From NCBI GenBank assembly GCA_018350325.1, contig JAEVLN010000013.1:992001-1056000 (forward strand): DNA of 64,000 nucleotides, written 5' to 3'. This document shows, one piece after another, positions 34,393-48,149 of the stretch; the first letter of the stretch is position 1, and the number at the start of each line of letters is the position of its first letter. The notes under the pieces were generated by a model. The model was not told the origin of the DNA, ran no database searches, and worked only from the letters and a program-made list of their open reading frames with translations. The translations under genes were made by a program, and so were the position numbers. This stretch comes from Globodera rostochiensis (lineage: Eukaryota; Nematoda; Chromadorea; Rhabditida; Heteroderidae).

Positions 34393-34682
34393 CTATCTTC
34401 GAACTTTTTTACACCGTCCCCTCTCTGCACAGTACTCCCTCTGCACCGTCCACCTCTGCTATCTTCAGTCTTTTTTGCACCGTCCCCTCTCTGCACAGTC
34501 CCCCCTCTGCACCGCCCCCCTCTGCACCGTCCCCCCTCTGCACAGTACTCCCTCTGCACAGTCCCTTGTACATATACCCTGAACCGTTTCTGATTTCAAT
34601 AAATGCTCGCCACACCGGGACGAGGACCCGGGCAGAGACCATAGTCCATTGGACTACGGGTGCCTTAAGTTCACCATGCCAA

Positions 34683-35511
34683 AAAAATGAGGGCAGACGG
34701 TGTCATGTGTTGTACATGCCTCGTCCCACGACACCGGCTGCCCTCGACATGGTGAACATCGGGACATACGGTGTATTGCTAATCGTTAATTTGTACTTAC
34801 AGAATTTCAAAAAACAAAAAGCCGAAATGGTATGGACCATTGGTTCCAACCCGAGCATGAGCACGTGAAAGCCACCAACTTTAGACGCCAGCGCGTTTAA
34901 GCGCAGGCTGCTCGGGTTGGTCACGCCCCGCACTGCGTGAAAGTTGTCCACGAGCGAGGCCCCTACCCCGGGTGAATATTTTTTTAAATGTTCCGCACGT
35001 GGCGGTGTAAAACACAATTAGTAACCAACCCACGGGGTAGGGGGCCCTATTCACACACAATAAAACAAGAACCCATAAATAAACAAAACAAAGACGTGCG
35101 CGAGCAATTATGTTTTTGTTCCTGGTTTCACCCTCAAGAATGCCGCAGCTCGAATAAATAAACTACAAAAAAGGAAACAAACAGTGTATGAGAAGCCGCA
35201 GTGAGACCCATTATAGAAACGTCCCGGTTTCATCGCAAGCATACCGGGTAGTCCCAGGGAGACCCACGAGGGACCGCCGTGAGAGACCGTCCAGACACCT
35301 GACGGCTCCTCCGGGGACCGCCTGCCTATAGCGGCAGCGTCACCCACGCACGCCACTGTTCCATCTACCCCCCCCCCCTTTCCCTTCCCCCCTCCCTCTC
35401 CATTTCCTTCACATTACCGTTCAGAAGATGTGTTGAGATCGGGTCGATGAAAAAGAATAAAAGTGTTTGATTATGGCAATATGTGTTTCTTATAAACAAT
35501 CACAGGAACAG
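34683..35511. other. GC-rich non-coding stretch, unrecognised
   Basis: 34835-35045 and 35185-35345 are GC-rich with several short inverted pieces (ACCCCGGGT, ACCCACGGGGTAGGG). I compared them with 5S rRNA, spliced-leader RNA and tRNA features and found no match. No supported reading frame. Confidence 0.35.
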
Positions 35512-35516
35512 TAATC

Positions 35517-36098
35517 CAATTCAATCCAAGTCAATACAAGTCAATAAAAGTCAATCCAAGTCAATCCAAGTCTATTTAAGTCAATCCAAGTCTATCCAGA
35601 ATTAAATAGACTTGGATTGACTTGGATTGACTTGGATTGACTTGGATTGACTTGGATTAACTTAAATAGACTTAGTTTGACTCAATCCAATTCAATCCAA
35701 GTCAATACAAGTCAATAAAAGTCAATCCAAGTCACTCCAAGTCTAATTAAGTCAATCCAAGTCTATCCAGAATTAAATAGACTTGGATTTACTTGGATTG
35801 ACTTGTATTGACTTGGATTAACTTAAATAGACTTAGTTTGACTCAATCCAATTCAATCCAAGTCAATACAAGTCAATACAAGTCAATCCAAGTCAATCCA
35901 AGTCTATTTAAGTCAATCCAAGTCTATCCAAAATTAAATAGACTTGGATTGACTTGTATTGACTTGTATTGACATGGATTGACTTGGATTAACTTAAATA
36001 GACTTAGTTTGACTCAATCCAATTCAATCCAAGTCAATCCAAGTCTATTTAAGTCAATCCAAGTCAATCCAAGTCTATTTAAGTCAATCCAAGTATAG
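35517..36098. repeat. 10-bp satellite in alternating inverted blocks
   Basis: Blocks of AATCCAAGTC repeats switch strand every 60-80 bp to GACTTGGATT repeats through AATTAAATAGACTT hinges. The forward-plus-reverse block of about 165 bp is itself repeated about three times. Confidence 0.85.
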
Positions 36099-37132
36099 TA
36101 AAGCTGTGGGGGTCCATCCCAGGGAGAGGGCTTGGGAGGAACTTATCGGGGTGGAGAGATGATGGAGCTGGTCAAGGGAACCGGGCCCTGGTGTCCCTCG
36201 ACTTTCCCCAACTCCAATAAGTCCGGAAACCGCTTTATTGCTAAGTCCGGTGCAGCCATATGAAAGGACGATTGGCAATAACGATCGCTGTCCGTCGACT
36301 CTCCGGTCGTCTCATCTTCTTCTTCTGTTCCTTCCGTCGTTCGTCCGTCGTTTATATGGGGCACAAATGAAGGGGCGGGGGACAGGGAAATTCCGATAGG
36401 GAGATAGTGTGTGTATGTGAGAGAGAGAGGCAGACGTTAGAGGGAGGGGAAGACAATTTATCGACAGCTGGGGAAAATGTGTTGTGACTGGATGATGAAT
36501 AAAATGATGAATGGCTTTCAATCTTACACCTCCACCCCCAATGAAAATGGCCCCCCATTTTTAAAGAATTGACCGGAGCAGTGGCTGGCCAATTTGGCTC
36601 TTTTTGTCCCACCGTTTTGATTTTTTTTGATTTTATTATTTTTTTGTTCGGCCGAATGGCTCTTTTTGATGGCTCTCTTCGTCGGCCGCCATCCTTCCCA
36701 TTTTCGCTTTTGTGAGTTCCTCCGCCTGACTTTCGGTGGTTCTGCTCTCATCAACTGTTGCTTCCGTTGCCCGTCCATCCCGTCGTTCACTTAAATCCAC
36801 AACTCCTTCCCTTCCTTTTTTTCCGTCGTTTGCTGTTCTCTCTCTGCCCGGTCTCTGGTTGGACGCTGAACTGCTCGAGGTCATCGGCTGCCCTATCGTT
36901 GCGGGGCTTCTCCACTGGAGGAGATGCGCTTGCCGGGGCGATTTGCCTTCCTGAACGTTCAGCAGGACGTGACCGTCATGGTGAGCTCTGGTGATTGTTG
37001 TCTCTCCCGTTTTTAGGATTCCGTCGTCCAACCAGCTTGGCTTCTTTCGTGAACTTGTCGACCGTCGTCCGGGTCGGCGCTGAGGGCCGGTTTTTGTCGT
37101 TCTGCTTTCGTTGAAAAGGTGGGTACTGCTTG
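36099..37132. other. unexplained stretch before the assembly gap
   Basis: Rich in CCGTCGTT-type motifs. A long minus-strand frame (36636-37031; Arg/Glu/Thr-rich) has no recognised domain and no clear splice sites, so I do not call it a gene. It ends at the N run. Confidence 0.35.
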
Positions 37133-37142
37133 NNNNNNNNNN
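37133..37142. other. assembly gap (10 N)
   Basis: Ten N directly before the telomere-repeat array. Such a fixed-length gap usually marks a scaffold join of unknown size. Confidence 0.98.
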
Positions 37143-39404
37143 ACCTAAGCCTAAGCCTAAGCCTAAGCCTAAGCCTAAGCTAAGATCAAGCCTAAAGCCT
37201 AAGCCTAAAGCCTAAGCCTAAGCCAAGCTAGCCTAAGCCAAGCCTAAGCCTAAGCCTAAGCCTAAGCCTAAGCCTAAGCCTAAGCCTAAGCCTAAGCCTA
37301 AGCCTAAGCCTAAGCCTAAGGCCTAAGCCTAAGCCTAAGCCTAAGCTAAGCCTAAGCCTAAGCCTAAGCCTAAGCCTAAGCCTAAGCCTAAGCCTAAGCC
37401 TAGCTAAGCCTAAGCCTAAGCCTAAGCCTAAGCCTAAGCCTAAGCCTAAGCCTAAGCCTAAGCCTAAGCCTAAGCCTAAGCCTAAGCCTAAGCCTAAGCC
37501 TAAGCCTAAGCCTAAGCCTAAGCCTAAGCCTAAGCCTAAGCCTAAGCCTAAGCCTAAGCCTAAGCCTAAGCCTAAGCCTAGCCTAAGCCTAAGCCTAAGC
37601 CTAAGCCTAAGCCTAAGCCTAAGCCTAAGCCTAAGCCTAAGCCTAAGCCTAAGCCTAAGCCTAAGCCTAAGCCTAAGCCTAAGCCTAAGCCTAAGCCTAA
37701 GCCTAAGCCTAAGCCTAAGCCTAAGCCTAAGCCTAAGCCTAAGCCTAAGCCTAAGCCTAAGCCTAAGCCTAAGCCTAAGCCTAAGCCTAAGCCTAAGCCT
37801 AAGCCTAAGCCTAAGCCTAAGCCTAAGCCTAAGCCTAAGCCTAAGCCTAAGCCTAAGCCTAAGCCTAAGCCTAAGCCTAAGCCTAAGCCTAAGCCTAAGC
37901 CTAAGCCTAAGCCTAAGCCTAAGCCTAAGCCTAAGCCTAAGCCTAAGCCTAAGCCTAAGCCTAAGCCTAAGCCTAAGCCTAAGCCTAAGCCTAAGCCTAA
38001 GCCTAAGCCTAAGCCTAAGCCTAAGCCTAAGCCTAAGCCTAAGCCTAAGCCTAAGCCTAAGCCTAAGCCTAAGCCTAAGCCTAAGCCTAAGCCTAAGCCT
38101 AAGCCTAAGCCTAAGCCTAAGCCTAAGCCTAAGCCTAAGCCTAAGCCTAAGCCTAAGCCTAAGCCTAAGCCTAAGCCTAAGCCTAAGCCTAAGCCTAAGC
38201 CTAAGCCTAAGCCTACTAAGCCTAAGCCTAAGCCTAAGCCTAAGCCTAAGCCTAAGCCTAAGCCTAAGCTAAGCCTAAGCCTAGCTAAGCCTAAGCCTAA
38301 GCCTAAGCCTAAGCCAGCCTAAGCCTAAGCCTAAGCCTAAGCCTAAGCCTAAGCCTAAGCCTAAGCCTAAGCCTAAGCCTAAGCCTAAGCCTAAGCCTAA
38401 GCCAAGCCTAAGCCTAAGCCTAAGCAAGCCAAGCCTAAGCCTAAGCCTAAGCCTAAGCCTAAGCCTAAGCCTAAGCCTAAGCCTAAGCCTAAGCCTAAGC
38501 CTAAGCCTAAGCCTAAGCCTAAGCCTAAGCCTAAGCCTAAGCCTAAGCCTAAGCCTAAGCCTAAGCCTAAGCCTAAGCCTAAGCCTAAGCCTAAGCCTAA
38601 GCCTAAGCCTAAGCCTAAGCCTAAGCCTAAGCCTAAGCCTAAGCCTAAGCCTAAGCCTAAGCCTAAGCCTAAGCCTAAGCCTAAGCCTAAGCCTAAGCCT
38701 AAGCCTAAGCCTAAGCCTAAGCCTAAGCCTAAGCCTAAGCCTAAGCCTAAGCCTAAGCCTAAGCCTAAGCCTAAGCCTAAGCCTAAGCCTAAGCTAAGCC
38801 TAAGCCTAAGCCTAAGCCTAAGCCTAAGCCTAAGCCTAAGCCTAAGCCTAAGCCTAAGCCTAAGCCTAAGCCTAAGCCTAAGCCTAAGCCTAAGCCTAAG
38901 CCTAAGCCTAAGCCTAAGCCTAAGCCTAAGCCTAAGCCTAAGCCTTAGCCTAAGCCTAAGCCTAAGCCTAAGCCTAAGCCTAAGCCTAAGCCTAAGCCTA
39001 AGCCTAAGCCTAAGCCTAAGCCTAAGCCTAAGCCTAAGCCTAAGCCTAAGCCTAAGCCTAAGCCTAAGCCTAAGCCTAAGCCTAAGCCTAAGCCTAAGCC
39101 TAAGCCTAAGCCTAAGCCTAAGCTAAGCCTAAGCCTAAGCCTAAGCCTAAGCCTAAGCCTAAGCTAAGCCTAAGCCTAAGCCTAAGCCTAAGCCTAAGCC
39201 TAAGCCTAAGCCTAAGCCTAAGCCTAAGCCTAAGCCTAAGCCTAAGCCTAAGCCTAAGCCTAAGCCTAAGCCTAAGCCTAAGCCTAAGCCTAAGCCTAAG
39301 CCTAAGCCTAAGCCTAAGCCTAAGCCTAAGCCTAAGCCTAAGCCTAAGCCTAAGCCTAAGCCTAAGCCTAAGCCTAAGCCTAAGCCTAAGCCTAAGCCTA
39401 AGCC
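37143..39404. repeat. long TTAGGC telomeric-repeat array (C-rich strand shown)
   Basis: About 2.26 kb of CCTAAG repeats with scattered variants (CTAGC, CCTTAG, short units) mainly in the first and middle parts. TTAGGC is the nematode telomere repeat. The C-rich strand reading 5' to 3' is what a left chromosome end shows. The array fades into CCAAAG variants and passes into telomere-associated units. Confidence 0.95.
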
Positions 39405-40042
39405 AAAGCCAAAGCCAAGGAAAAGTAGCCAAAATGGTTCGAAGAGCAGAGGGAGGACGGTGCAAATTGTACGAAGAGGCAAACGTACACCACTGTCTCG
39501 CGACCCACCCCCTATCCCATCTCCACTCACCCGAAAATGAACTGTGCAGGTTCAAAGATTTTTTTTTAAACTGTGTCAGAAAACCATGAGTTGCGAATTG
39601 CTGTCCGACTGAGCAATGACCGAATCCAACATATATGTGGGGTGTATTCGGAAAATGGGTTGAAAAATGAAGAGTGTTGAAAATTGATGGTTGGGTGTGT
39701 GTTGTCAGCCTAAGCCTAAGCCTAAAAAGGTTCAAAATAGCCAAGTAGTGGGGGGACGGTGCCGACTGTACAAAGAGGCAAACGCACACCACTGTCTCGC
39801 GACCCACCCCCTATACCATCTCCTCTCACCCGAAAATGAACTGTGCCAAGAGTTGACTGTGCTCAGGGTTCAAAGAATTTTTTTTTTTAAACTGTGTCAG
39901 AAAACCAAGAATTGCGAATTGCTGCCCGACTGAGCAGTGACCGAATCTACATTTATGTGGGGTGTATTCGGAAAATGGGCTGAAAATGAAGAGTGTTGGA
40001 AATTGATGGTTGGGTGTGTGTTGCAAGCCTAAGCCTAAGCCC
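39405..40042. repeat. two inverted telomere-associated units separated by short TTAGGC runs
   Basis: 39412-39706 and 39725-40023 are reverse-complement copies of the unit at 26410-26700. A short CCTAAG run lies between them (39707-39724) and another after the second (40026-40042). The second unit is more diverged and has a small insertion near 39845. Confidence 0.85.
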
Positions 40043-40056
40043 TTGAAAACCCTAAA

Positions 40057-40250
40057 TACCGTATTTCCTCAAATAGAAGACCCCCCTCAATTAGAAGACC
40101 CCCCCCCCTAATAGAAGACCCCTTTGGAGAGGGGTTGAACAATAGAAGACCCCCTCAATTAGAAGACCCCCCCCCCCCCTAATAGAAGACCCCTTTGGAG
40201 AGGGGTTGAACAATAGAAGACCCGGGTCTTCTATTTGAGGAAATACGGTA
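40057..40250. mobile_element. short MITE with 27-bp inverted ends
   Basis: Ends TACCGTATTTCCTCAAATAG and its exact inverse, with TA at the borders. The inside is a doubled block of about 70 bp (AATTAGAAGACCCCCC, CCTTTGGAGAGGGG). End sequence and TA borders suggest a Tc1/mariner- or pogo-type element. Confidence 0.75.
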
Positions 40251-40962
40251 TGATGTTTTCAGCAAATTTGGAGAGGGGGTCGCAAAACGGGAAAGCACCT
40301 ATAATTTGACCTTTTTTGAGTTAGGCCCATATTAAGTATAAATTCCAAAATCGCTAATAAAAATCTGCTGCTTAATCTGAAAAATTCATAGTTTAACCGA
40401 AAAGCATTTGGTAATTAAAAGCTTTTAACAAACGACAACTCCCTTCTCTTCTCTTCTCTCATTTAGACGACACAAATAGAATTTGTCCATGCATTGCATC
40501 CATCCACCCATCCAATCCCTCCCCCTTATTCATCGCAGTTCAAGCCAGTTTCCCCTTTCGTTCACCTCTGCATGCAGCTTTTCTCTCCCTTCGCCCCAGT
40601 ATTTTCATTGGAACTGAAATCTGTCATTTTTATGAGTTGGCCAAACTCAAAAAACAGTCTCATTGGCAAGCTGAAAGATCTAATACATACGTATTGTAGG
40701 AAACTGATTATTTGTTTCCTCATTAATGTTAGCATAATTGAGAGGTTCGTTATTTGTATTTACGTAAACATTGCTTTTTACTCAAATTTTGTTTAACGGC
40801 ATTTTGTAATAAGAAAGCCCTATTTCAGGCACATGGTAATGGTCGGGCTGGCCACCCGCAAAAATGCACCCTTGTAAAAAATACGAATAAAAAATTTCTG
40901 TTTATAATTGCTGGTGTTTTTTACTTTTCGTAAGTAGATAGAATTATTGTTTTCATTTCTAG
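40251..40962. promoter_or_regulatory. upstream region of dnj-2 with a probable trans-splice acceptor
   Basis: The sequence TTTTCATTTCTAG runs directly into the ATG at 40963. In nematodes such an acceptor with no upstream exon is typical of spliced-leader addition. The rest is AT-rich and unremarkable. Confidence 0.45.
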
Positions 40963-43024
<2,062 letters not shown>

Positions 43025-44937
43025 GTGAAAGGCACCACACTGATCTGACCCGGGATTACTCCCTGTTTTTTGTTTAATCCATTTTTTGCAGGAAATTCTT
43101 CATTTTAGGGGTGAAAAATGGTCCTTCTTCAACCGGAGTGGTGGTGTAAATGTGGATCCAAAAAGCATAAAAAATGAAAAATTGGATGGCAAAGCATAGG
43201 GAAAAATTAAACACAAAGGGGGATATCGAATCGCTTTTTGCAGAAGTACAATTTCATTCCTGGACGAAATGTAATGACGGATGGTTCGATGGGCAAAGTT
43301 GGTTGCTGTGTTTCACTCACAAAAATGGCGGTGCAAAATGACCTATTTTTTTTTTGCATTTTGGAAACGGTGGCAGATTTTGAGATTTAGAAAATCGTTT
43401 CTAATTTTAGAATTTTTTTAAAATCCTAGTTTCCAAAGAAAAAAATTTCTGTCACTAGATCGTCTCATTTCCATTTATGATACACATATTGCATACATTC
43501 TCTGTTCATGTTCTCATTCTGTTGAGTTTGAGTGGCTTTTAAAATTTCGGATTTTTTATCTTACTTTTATAGTCAGTCATTCATATTGTTTGAAATTTTG
43601 GAGATGTCTCCTCGGTAAAATTCAGGAATACGTGTACCTCGCCAAATTGGACGAATTATAATATCGATCTACTCCACTCTAAGCCTAGCACACGAATCCG
43701 TAAAAATTTTTTGTCGGAAACCACTTCGAAGCAAATGAGCCCGGGACAGAAGTGTGAGGACTCAGTTGTCTACTGATTTAAAAAGGAAAAATCTCTCAGG
43801 CGTTCAAAATTACGAATTTGTTGATAAAAAATTTAAATTTTTCAAAAAATTAAGGAAAAACGATTGAGAACAAAAGCCGGATTTAAGGCTTAGCGTAGAG
43901 TATTATAATTCGTCCAATTTGGCGAGGTACACGTATTCCTTAATTCCCCCCCCCCCCCACCGGTCTGTGAAATCGATATTTTCTTGAGAAAGATTGTTGT
44001 TGTTTTTATTTGTACTTGGAGTTGTAAAATTGATTTTGTTATATGTATTTGTTAAACAAGCCGCATTTTCTTGGAGTTTCGGCCGCGAAACTCGGGAAAT
44101 TTTTTTAAGACCTTCGGGACCAGAGCTTGGACGGTTTCAAAGACGGTTTTGGGGTCTCGCCATCAAAAAGCGCGCGTGAACTATTTAGGCGGCATATAAG
44201 CACTGGGATCCCCGACCAATCCATGAATTGTTTCCAACGACTTTGAAAGCACATAGCGGACCCATTTCAAATATTTTTTAAAATTAAACCATCGTCCGGC
44301 TTTATCAAATTTATTCCAACGCACAAATAATAATACAAATTTGGATGAACACAACATAAAAGGGGACGATCGAAGAAAACGGCGGAATTACTTACTTTAT
44401 GAGAGAGAGCCTTCTCATTTTGAAGACGCAATAAACGCATAAGAGAGGGAAGGATCTAAAAAATTATAAAAGCTTTCAAATTTTTAAAAATATCGCTTCC
44501 TTTTTGTTTAGATTGCGCTAAAAAGCATTCTTTTTAGAAAACCGAGCAAATCTTCTTAAGAATGTTGGCGTTTTTTTCGCGCTTTGCTCACTGGACTCCT
44601 CACTAAATTTTCTACAAAAAAAGCCAAACCTTGAGCTGTGTATGCTAAAATTAGGTTTGTTTTTCTACCCACTAACCTTGTGAATGGCATTCATTCAGTC
44701 ATTTTCTCGACACATGCTTTTTGCATTTGCTTCCAAAAAGCAACAAAAAAAACAGCAAAAAAATGAGCCAACCTTATTCATTTTGACAACTCAATCATTC
44801 ACTCACACAAATCCACAACCGCAATTTTGGCACGATGCCGGAAAAACGTTGCAAAAAATAAGCAACAAAGCGCATTATAGGCCCCACACCACTTACCGAA
44901 AACCCCCTGAGGGGTGTCTTTCTCTCTCCGTGACAAC
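43025..44937. other. convergent intergenic region between dnj-2 and ZNF207
   Basis: AT-rich 3' flanks. A MITE with about 38-bp inverted ends lies at 43624-43941. A poly-C run is at 43948-43958. Nothing else is recognised. Confidence 0.45.
43624..43941. mobile_element. MITE with ~38-bp inverted ends
   Basis: AGGAATACGTGTACCTCGCC continuing through AAATTGGACGAATTATAAT at the left is matched by its inverse at the right. It is non-coding. The target duplication is not resolved (AATTC is present on both sides). Confidence 0.75.
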
Positions 44938-46950
44938 TCAACGCACAAACGGCATCAGCCCTCGTGCATAGGTGGGCACCACGCGTTGTGCCATCAGTTC
45001 CTCCTGTAAAAAAAAAAATTATTTTATTTTAAGAAATTTCTACTGAAAGCGCTTGGAATGATAAATCAAAAAAAAATCATCCACACCAATGAAGTCTGCT
45101 CGTCCTGGCACACAATGCGTGTCTTGGCACCCAATGTTTTGGAAGGAGTGGTCGACAACGAGGTGGAGGGCAACTCTTTCCCGTACTTTCCGCCATCCTT
45201 ATCCTAAACAAAGCATATTCAAGGTTGCGCAAAACCGGGAGAACCAGCCCCCGCCCCTCTCTCCTTAAAGCAAAAACTCGGATATTCGTCAATCTCAGCA
45301 CCCCCCCCCCCGCAAAAGTATAGAAGCACCTGGTAAGCGGCAAATGCCGCCTGCGGTGGCATCGGAATGACACTTGCCGCTGCCGGTGGCGGGATGCCGG
45401 ATGGCAGCGGCGGTGGTGGCGCAATGCCCGCCGGCGGTGTCGGAATGGCGCCGACCGAAGATGACGACGACGGCACTGACGTCGGTGGCATTCGACCGCT
45501 TCCAGCCGCCGCCATCAAGGCGGCCATCTGCTGTTGGTGGTGATGGAGAGGCGGCGGTGGAGGCCCGCCGGGACGCGGTAGCATCGGCATGACAAAAACA
45601 AGTAAAATGCTTGTGATTGCTAACGTATGGTAAGCCCTGACCACACCCCCCCCCCCCCCCGCGATCAGTGGCGTATCCAGGGGGGAGGGGGGGAAGAGGG
45701 GAATTCCCTCCCCCCCCCCCCCCGAACAAAATTCACATCAAAAATCAAAACTTTTCCCGGCGGCGCCTATCGGCACTGCCGATCACTCCCATCTAAAAAA
45801 CTTCAAAAAATGGCCGAATTTTTAAATTTTGCACATCTTTAACATATTGAGTCAAAAAATCCAATTTTTTCTCAGCGGCGCCTATCGGTACCGCCGACCC
45901 ACCCGCCCCTAGAAGTGAAGCAATCGCAAAAAAAAAAATATTGGTTTTATACAGACTTCGGCCCCCTGAGCCCACACTACTCTCACCACACCATTCCCCT
46001 TTTTCTCCAAACACCGCGCAACAAACAACAAACCATGCGGCGGCATGCCGTACGGTGCGGGTGCATGTGGCATGAACTGGTTGAATGCCGCCATCGGATG
46101 GCCGGGCGGCATCATGCCGGGTAGCGGAATTCCGGGCCCGGCGGGTCGCGGAATTTTGGACGGCGGCACATCCGTTGCCTCATCATCCACATATCCACGG
46201 GTACTGTGTAAAATTGGAAAATTGGCAAAAAAAACTGTTTTTTTCTTTAAAATTTTTTTATAGTTCTGTTTCTGAAAAAAAAATTCCTTCTTACGATTCC
46301 GGTGGAAGGCCTTCCATGCCGTAAACCTCAATGTTCACATTGTCACGGCCGGGCAAAGCGCCAGGAATTTTGTCGATGCTCTCCTTGTGCACCTGCACCA
46401 CGAATTTTTGATAAAAATTTAAAAAGTTGTTTATGTTTTGCGCAGACGTAGATCAGGCACGCATAAAGATTTTGCCTTGGGGGGGGGGGGTGTACCGAAA
46501 AACCCAATTTTAAGTGGTTGCATTAAGATTTGCAAAAAAACCAGAATTACAGAAATTCTCCAGATTACCTGCATGCAATGGATGGCCAGACCGGGCCCAG
46601 TGAACAGTTTCTTGTTGCAAATGTGGCATTTAAAGTGTTTTGCCTGTAAATGAATGGATTTCCAACGGAAGTTTTCTTTAAATTGTTCCCAGAAGAACCA
46701 TCAACCCATATCTTTTTTAAATTTCTGCTTTTTTATTGTTCATTTCCGTCCTGTTCAGTCCTACCTAACGCTTTTCATTTCAGAAGCAGCCAAATAAAAA
46801 GAATAGAATTATAAACCTTTTGGTGTTGGATCAAAATTTTCTCGTCCTCAAACTCGCGGTTGCAGTACCTTAAAAATTAAAATTGTCATAATTATTCCGA
46901 TTGACTCACCAACACCACGGCTTTTGCGGCTTCTTTTTCTTCCGTCCCAT
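44938..46950 (-). CDS. ZNF207: ZNF207/BuGZ-type zinc finger protein
   Basis: Exons in transcript order: 46910..46950, 46817..46868, 46569..46643, 46295..46392, 46034..46203, 45330..45619, 45087..45203, 44938..45003; 909 nt, 302 aa, stop TGA. The N-terminus [14 protein letters not shown] and two C2H2 fingers ([18 protein letters not shown]...H and [18 protein letters not shown]) are near-identical to the family, followed by [16 protein letters not shown] and YGMEGLPPE. The middle is Pro/Gly/Met-rich and the end has DEQTSLEELMAQ, which resembles the Bub3-binding GLEBS segment. Family members bind microtubules and Bub3 in mitosis and act in mRNA processing in the nucleus. The acceptor of exon 6 (45619) is the least certain: it adds a hydrophobic ITSILLVFV stretch, although the phase fits. 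Confidence 0.9.
45666..45900. mobile_element. partial hAT-like MITE in ZNF207 intron 5
   Basis: Starts CAGTGGCGTATCCAGGG, a typical hAT-type end, followed by poly-G/C and two GC-rich hairpins (45757-45782 and 45872-45897). The other end was not found. Confidence 0.5.
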
Positions 46951-47502
46951 TTTACACCGGAAACACTTTCCGTGAAATATAATAATAAGACTCTAAACAA
47001 AGCGTGACATTCTTATTTAAGATAAATACCATTCTTGTGAACCCGACTCAAGAGATCCGCGTTTTTACTTATTTACTGAGATTCTGGATGGGATTTATAT
47101 ATTTTAAATGGTCAAAGTATGTGCTTATTCAATCGACTCATTCCCCGCCAACCCGTTCGCCATCAACTCGTTTTTTAACTTGATAATTCCTATCCTAATT
47201 GCAAAATCCTGATCCAAAATTTTGAATAAAAACCGCATTATACCTATTCCAGGCATGCTCGTTTTTGAGAGTGCAAAAGTAAAGCGACAAAAATTTATTC
47301 AACAAAAAATCAATGTAGAGGAGGATTCTTAAAAAGGAAACTATGGATCATACGGTCCAGACTTAAAATCGAATGAAATATTATCAATCGACTTCTCTCG
47401 GTCTGTAATGTAAGAATCCAGGAAATTTTTTGTTGGGCAACCATTCCCTGAAGAGTTACAGACTTAAAAACTTGAAAATTAAGGAAAAACGACTTTTAAG
47501 TA
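46951..47502. other. upstream region of ZNF207
   Basis: AT-rich flank 5' of the minus-strand gene. No regulatory motif or further gene recognised. Confidence 0.4.
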
Positions 47503-47511
47503 AACCAAAGC

Positions 47512-48120
47512 GGTAATGGTGTCTTTTACTGGTCCCGTTTTAAAAAAAATTTTAATGGAGGTTTTAAGCAATTCTGAGAAGTGCTCGGGGGTTATCGAGG
47601 TCGCTGATTACGAATACCTATGATATCAGATTTAGCATATGACGTCATCTAATCTATGATTTCAACATCTAAGATTTCTTGAAAAAAATAAAAATTTTTC
47701 AAAGTCGCTAAAAAGGTGTTTCTAGGGGGTAATCGGGGGCGTAGAATCCGAATCTGACCGTTTTATAGTAGTTTTGTGCTTTTTTTGAATGATTTTAAAG
47801 CCAAAATTAATTTTTGAAATTTTTCGGGATTTTGAAAAAATGTTAGAATTCGAGTCTGGTTTTGGAATTGGTCAAATGAAGGTCAGATTCGGATTCTACG
47901 CCCCCGATTACCCCCTAGAAACACCTTTTTAGCGACTTTGAAAAAATTTTTTTCAAGAAATCTTAGATGTTGAAATCATAGATTAGATGACGTCATATGC
48001 TAAATCTGATATCATATTCGTAATCAGCGACCTCGATAACCCCCGAGTACTTCCTCAGAATTGCTTAAAACCTCCATTAAAATTTTTTTAAAAACGGGAC
48101 CAGTAAAAGACACCATTACC
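47512..48120. mobile_element. long palindromic element (609 bp) with a 9-bp target duplication
   Basis: Arms of about 270 bp are near-perfect inverses (GGTAATGGTGTCTTTTACTG at the edge, GGGGGTAATCGGGGGCGTAG inside) around a short AT-rich centre. The flanks AACCAAAGC and AATCAAAGC are a 9-bp duplication with one change. No coding sequence. Confidence 0.85.
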
Positions 48121-48149
48121 AATCAAAGCCCGATAGGGGCAAAAGTTAG

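Larger units (their letters stand above)
27531..34682. repeat. tandem duplication, copy 2, split by a retrotransposon
   Basis: Copy 2 runs 27531-29339 and resumes at 34393-34682, with the gypsy element between. The poly-C tract near 27571 is longer than in copy 1. Continuity across the insertion is shown by copy 1 at 27217 (TTTGCTATCTTCGAAC), which is the empty site. Confidence 0.85.

Noticed and set aside
34830..35345. 5S rRNA or spliced-leader RNA cluster
   Set aside because: GC-rich with short inverted pieces, but none of the conserved 5S or SL sequence features is present.
35517..36098. CRISPR-like array
   Set aside because: Uniform 10-mer repeats without spacers, strand switching, in an animal genome; it is satellite DNA.
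39118..39807. Long minus-strand open frame of Leu-Arg / Gly-Leu repeats
   Set aside because: It is the translation of the TTAGGC array; six-base repeats have no stops in some frames.
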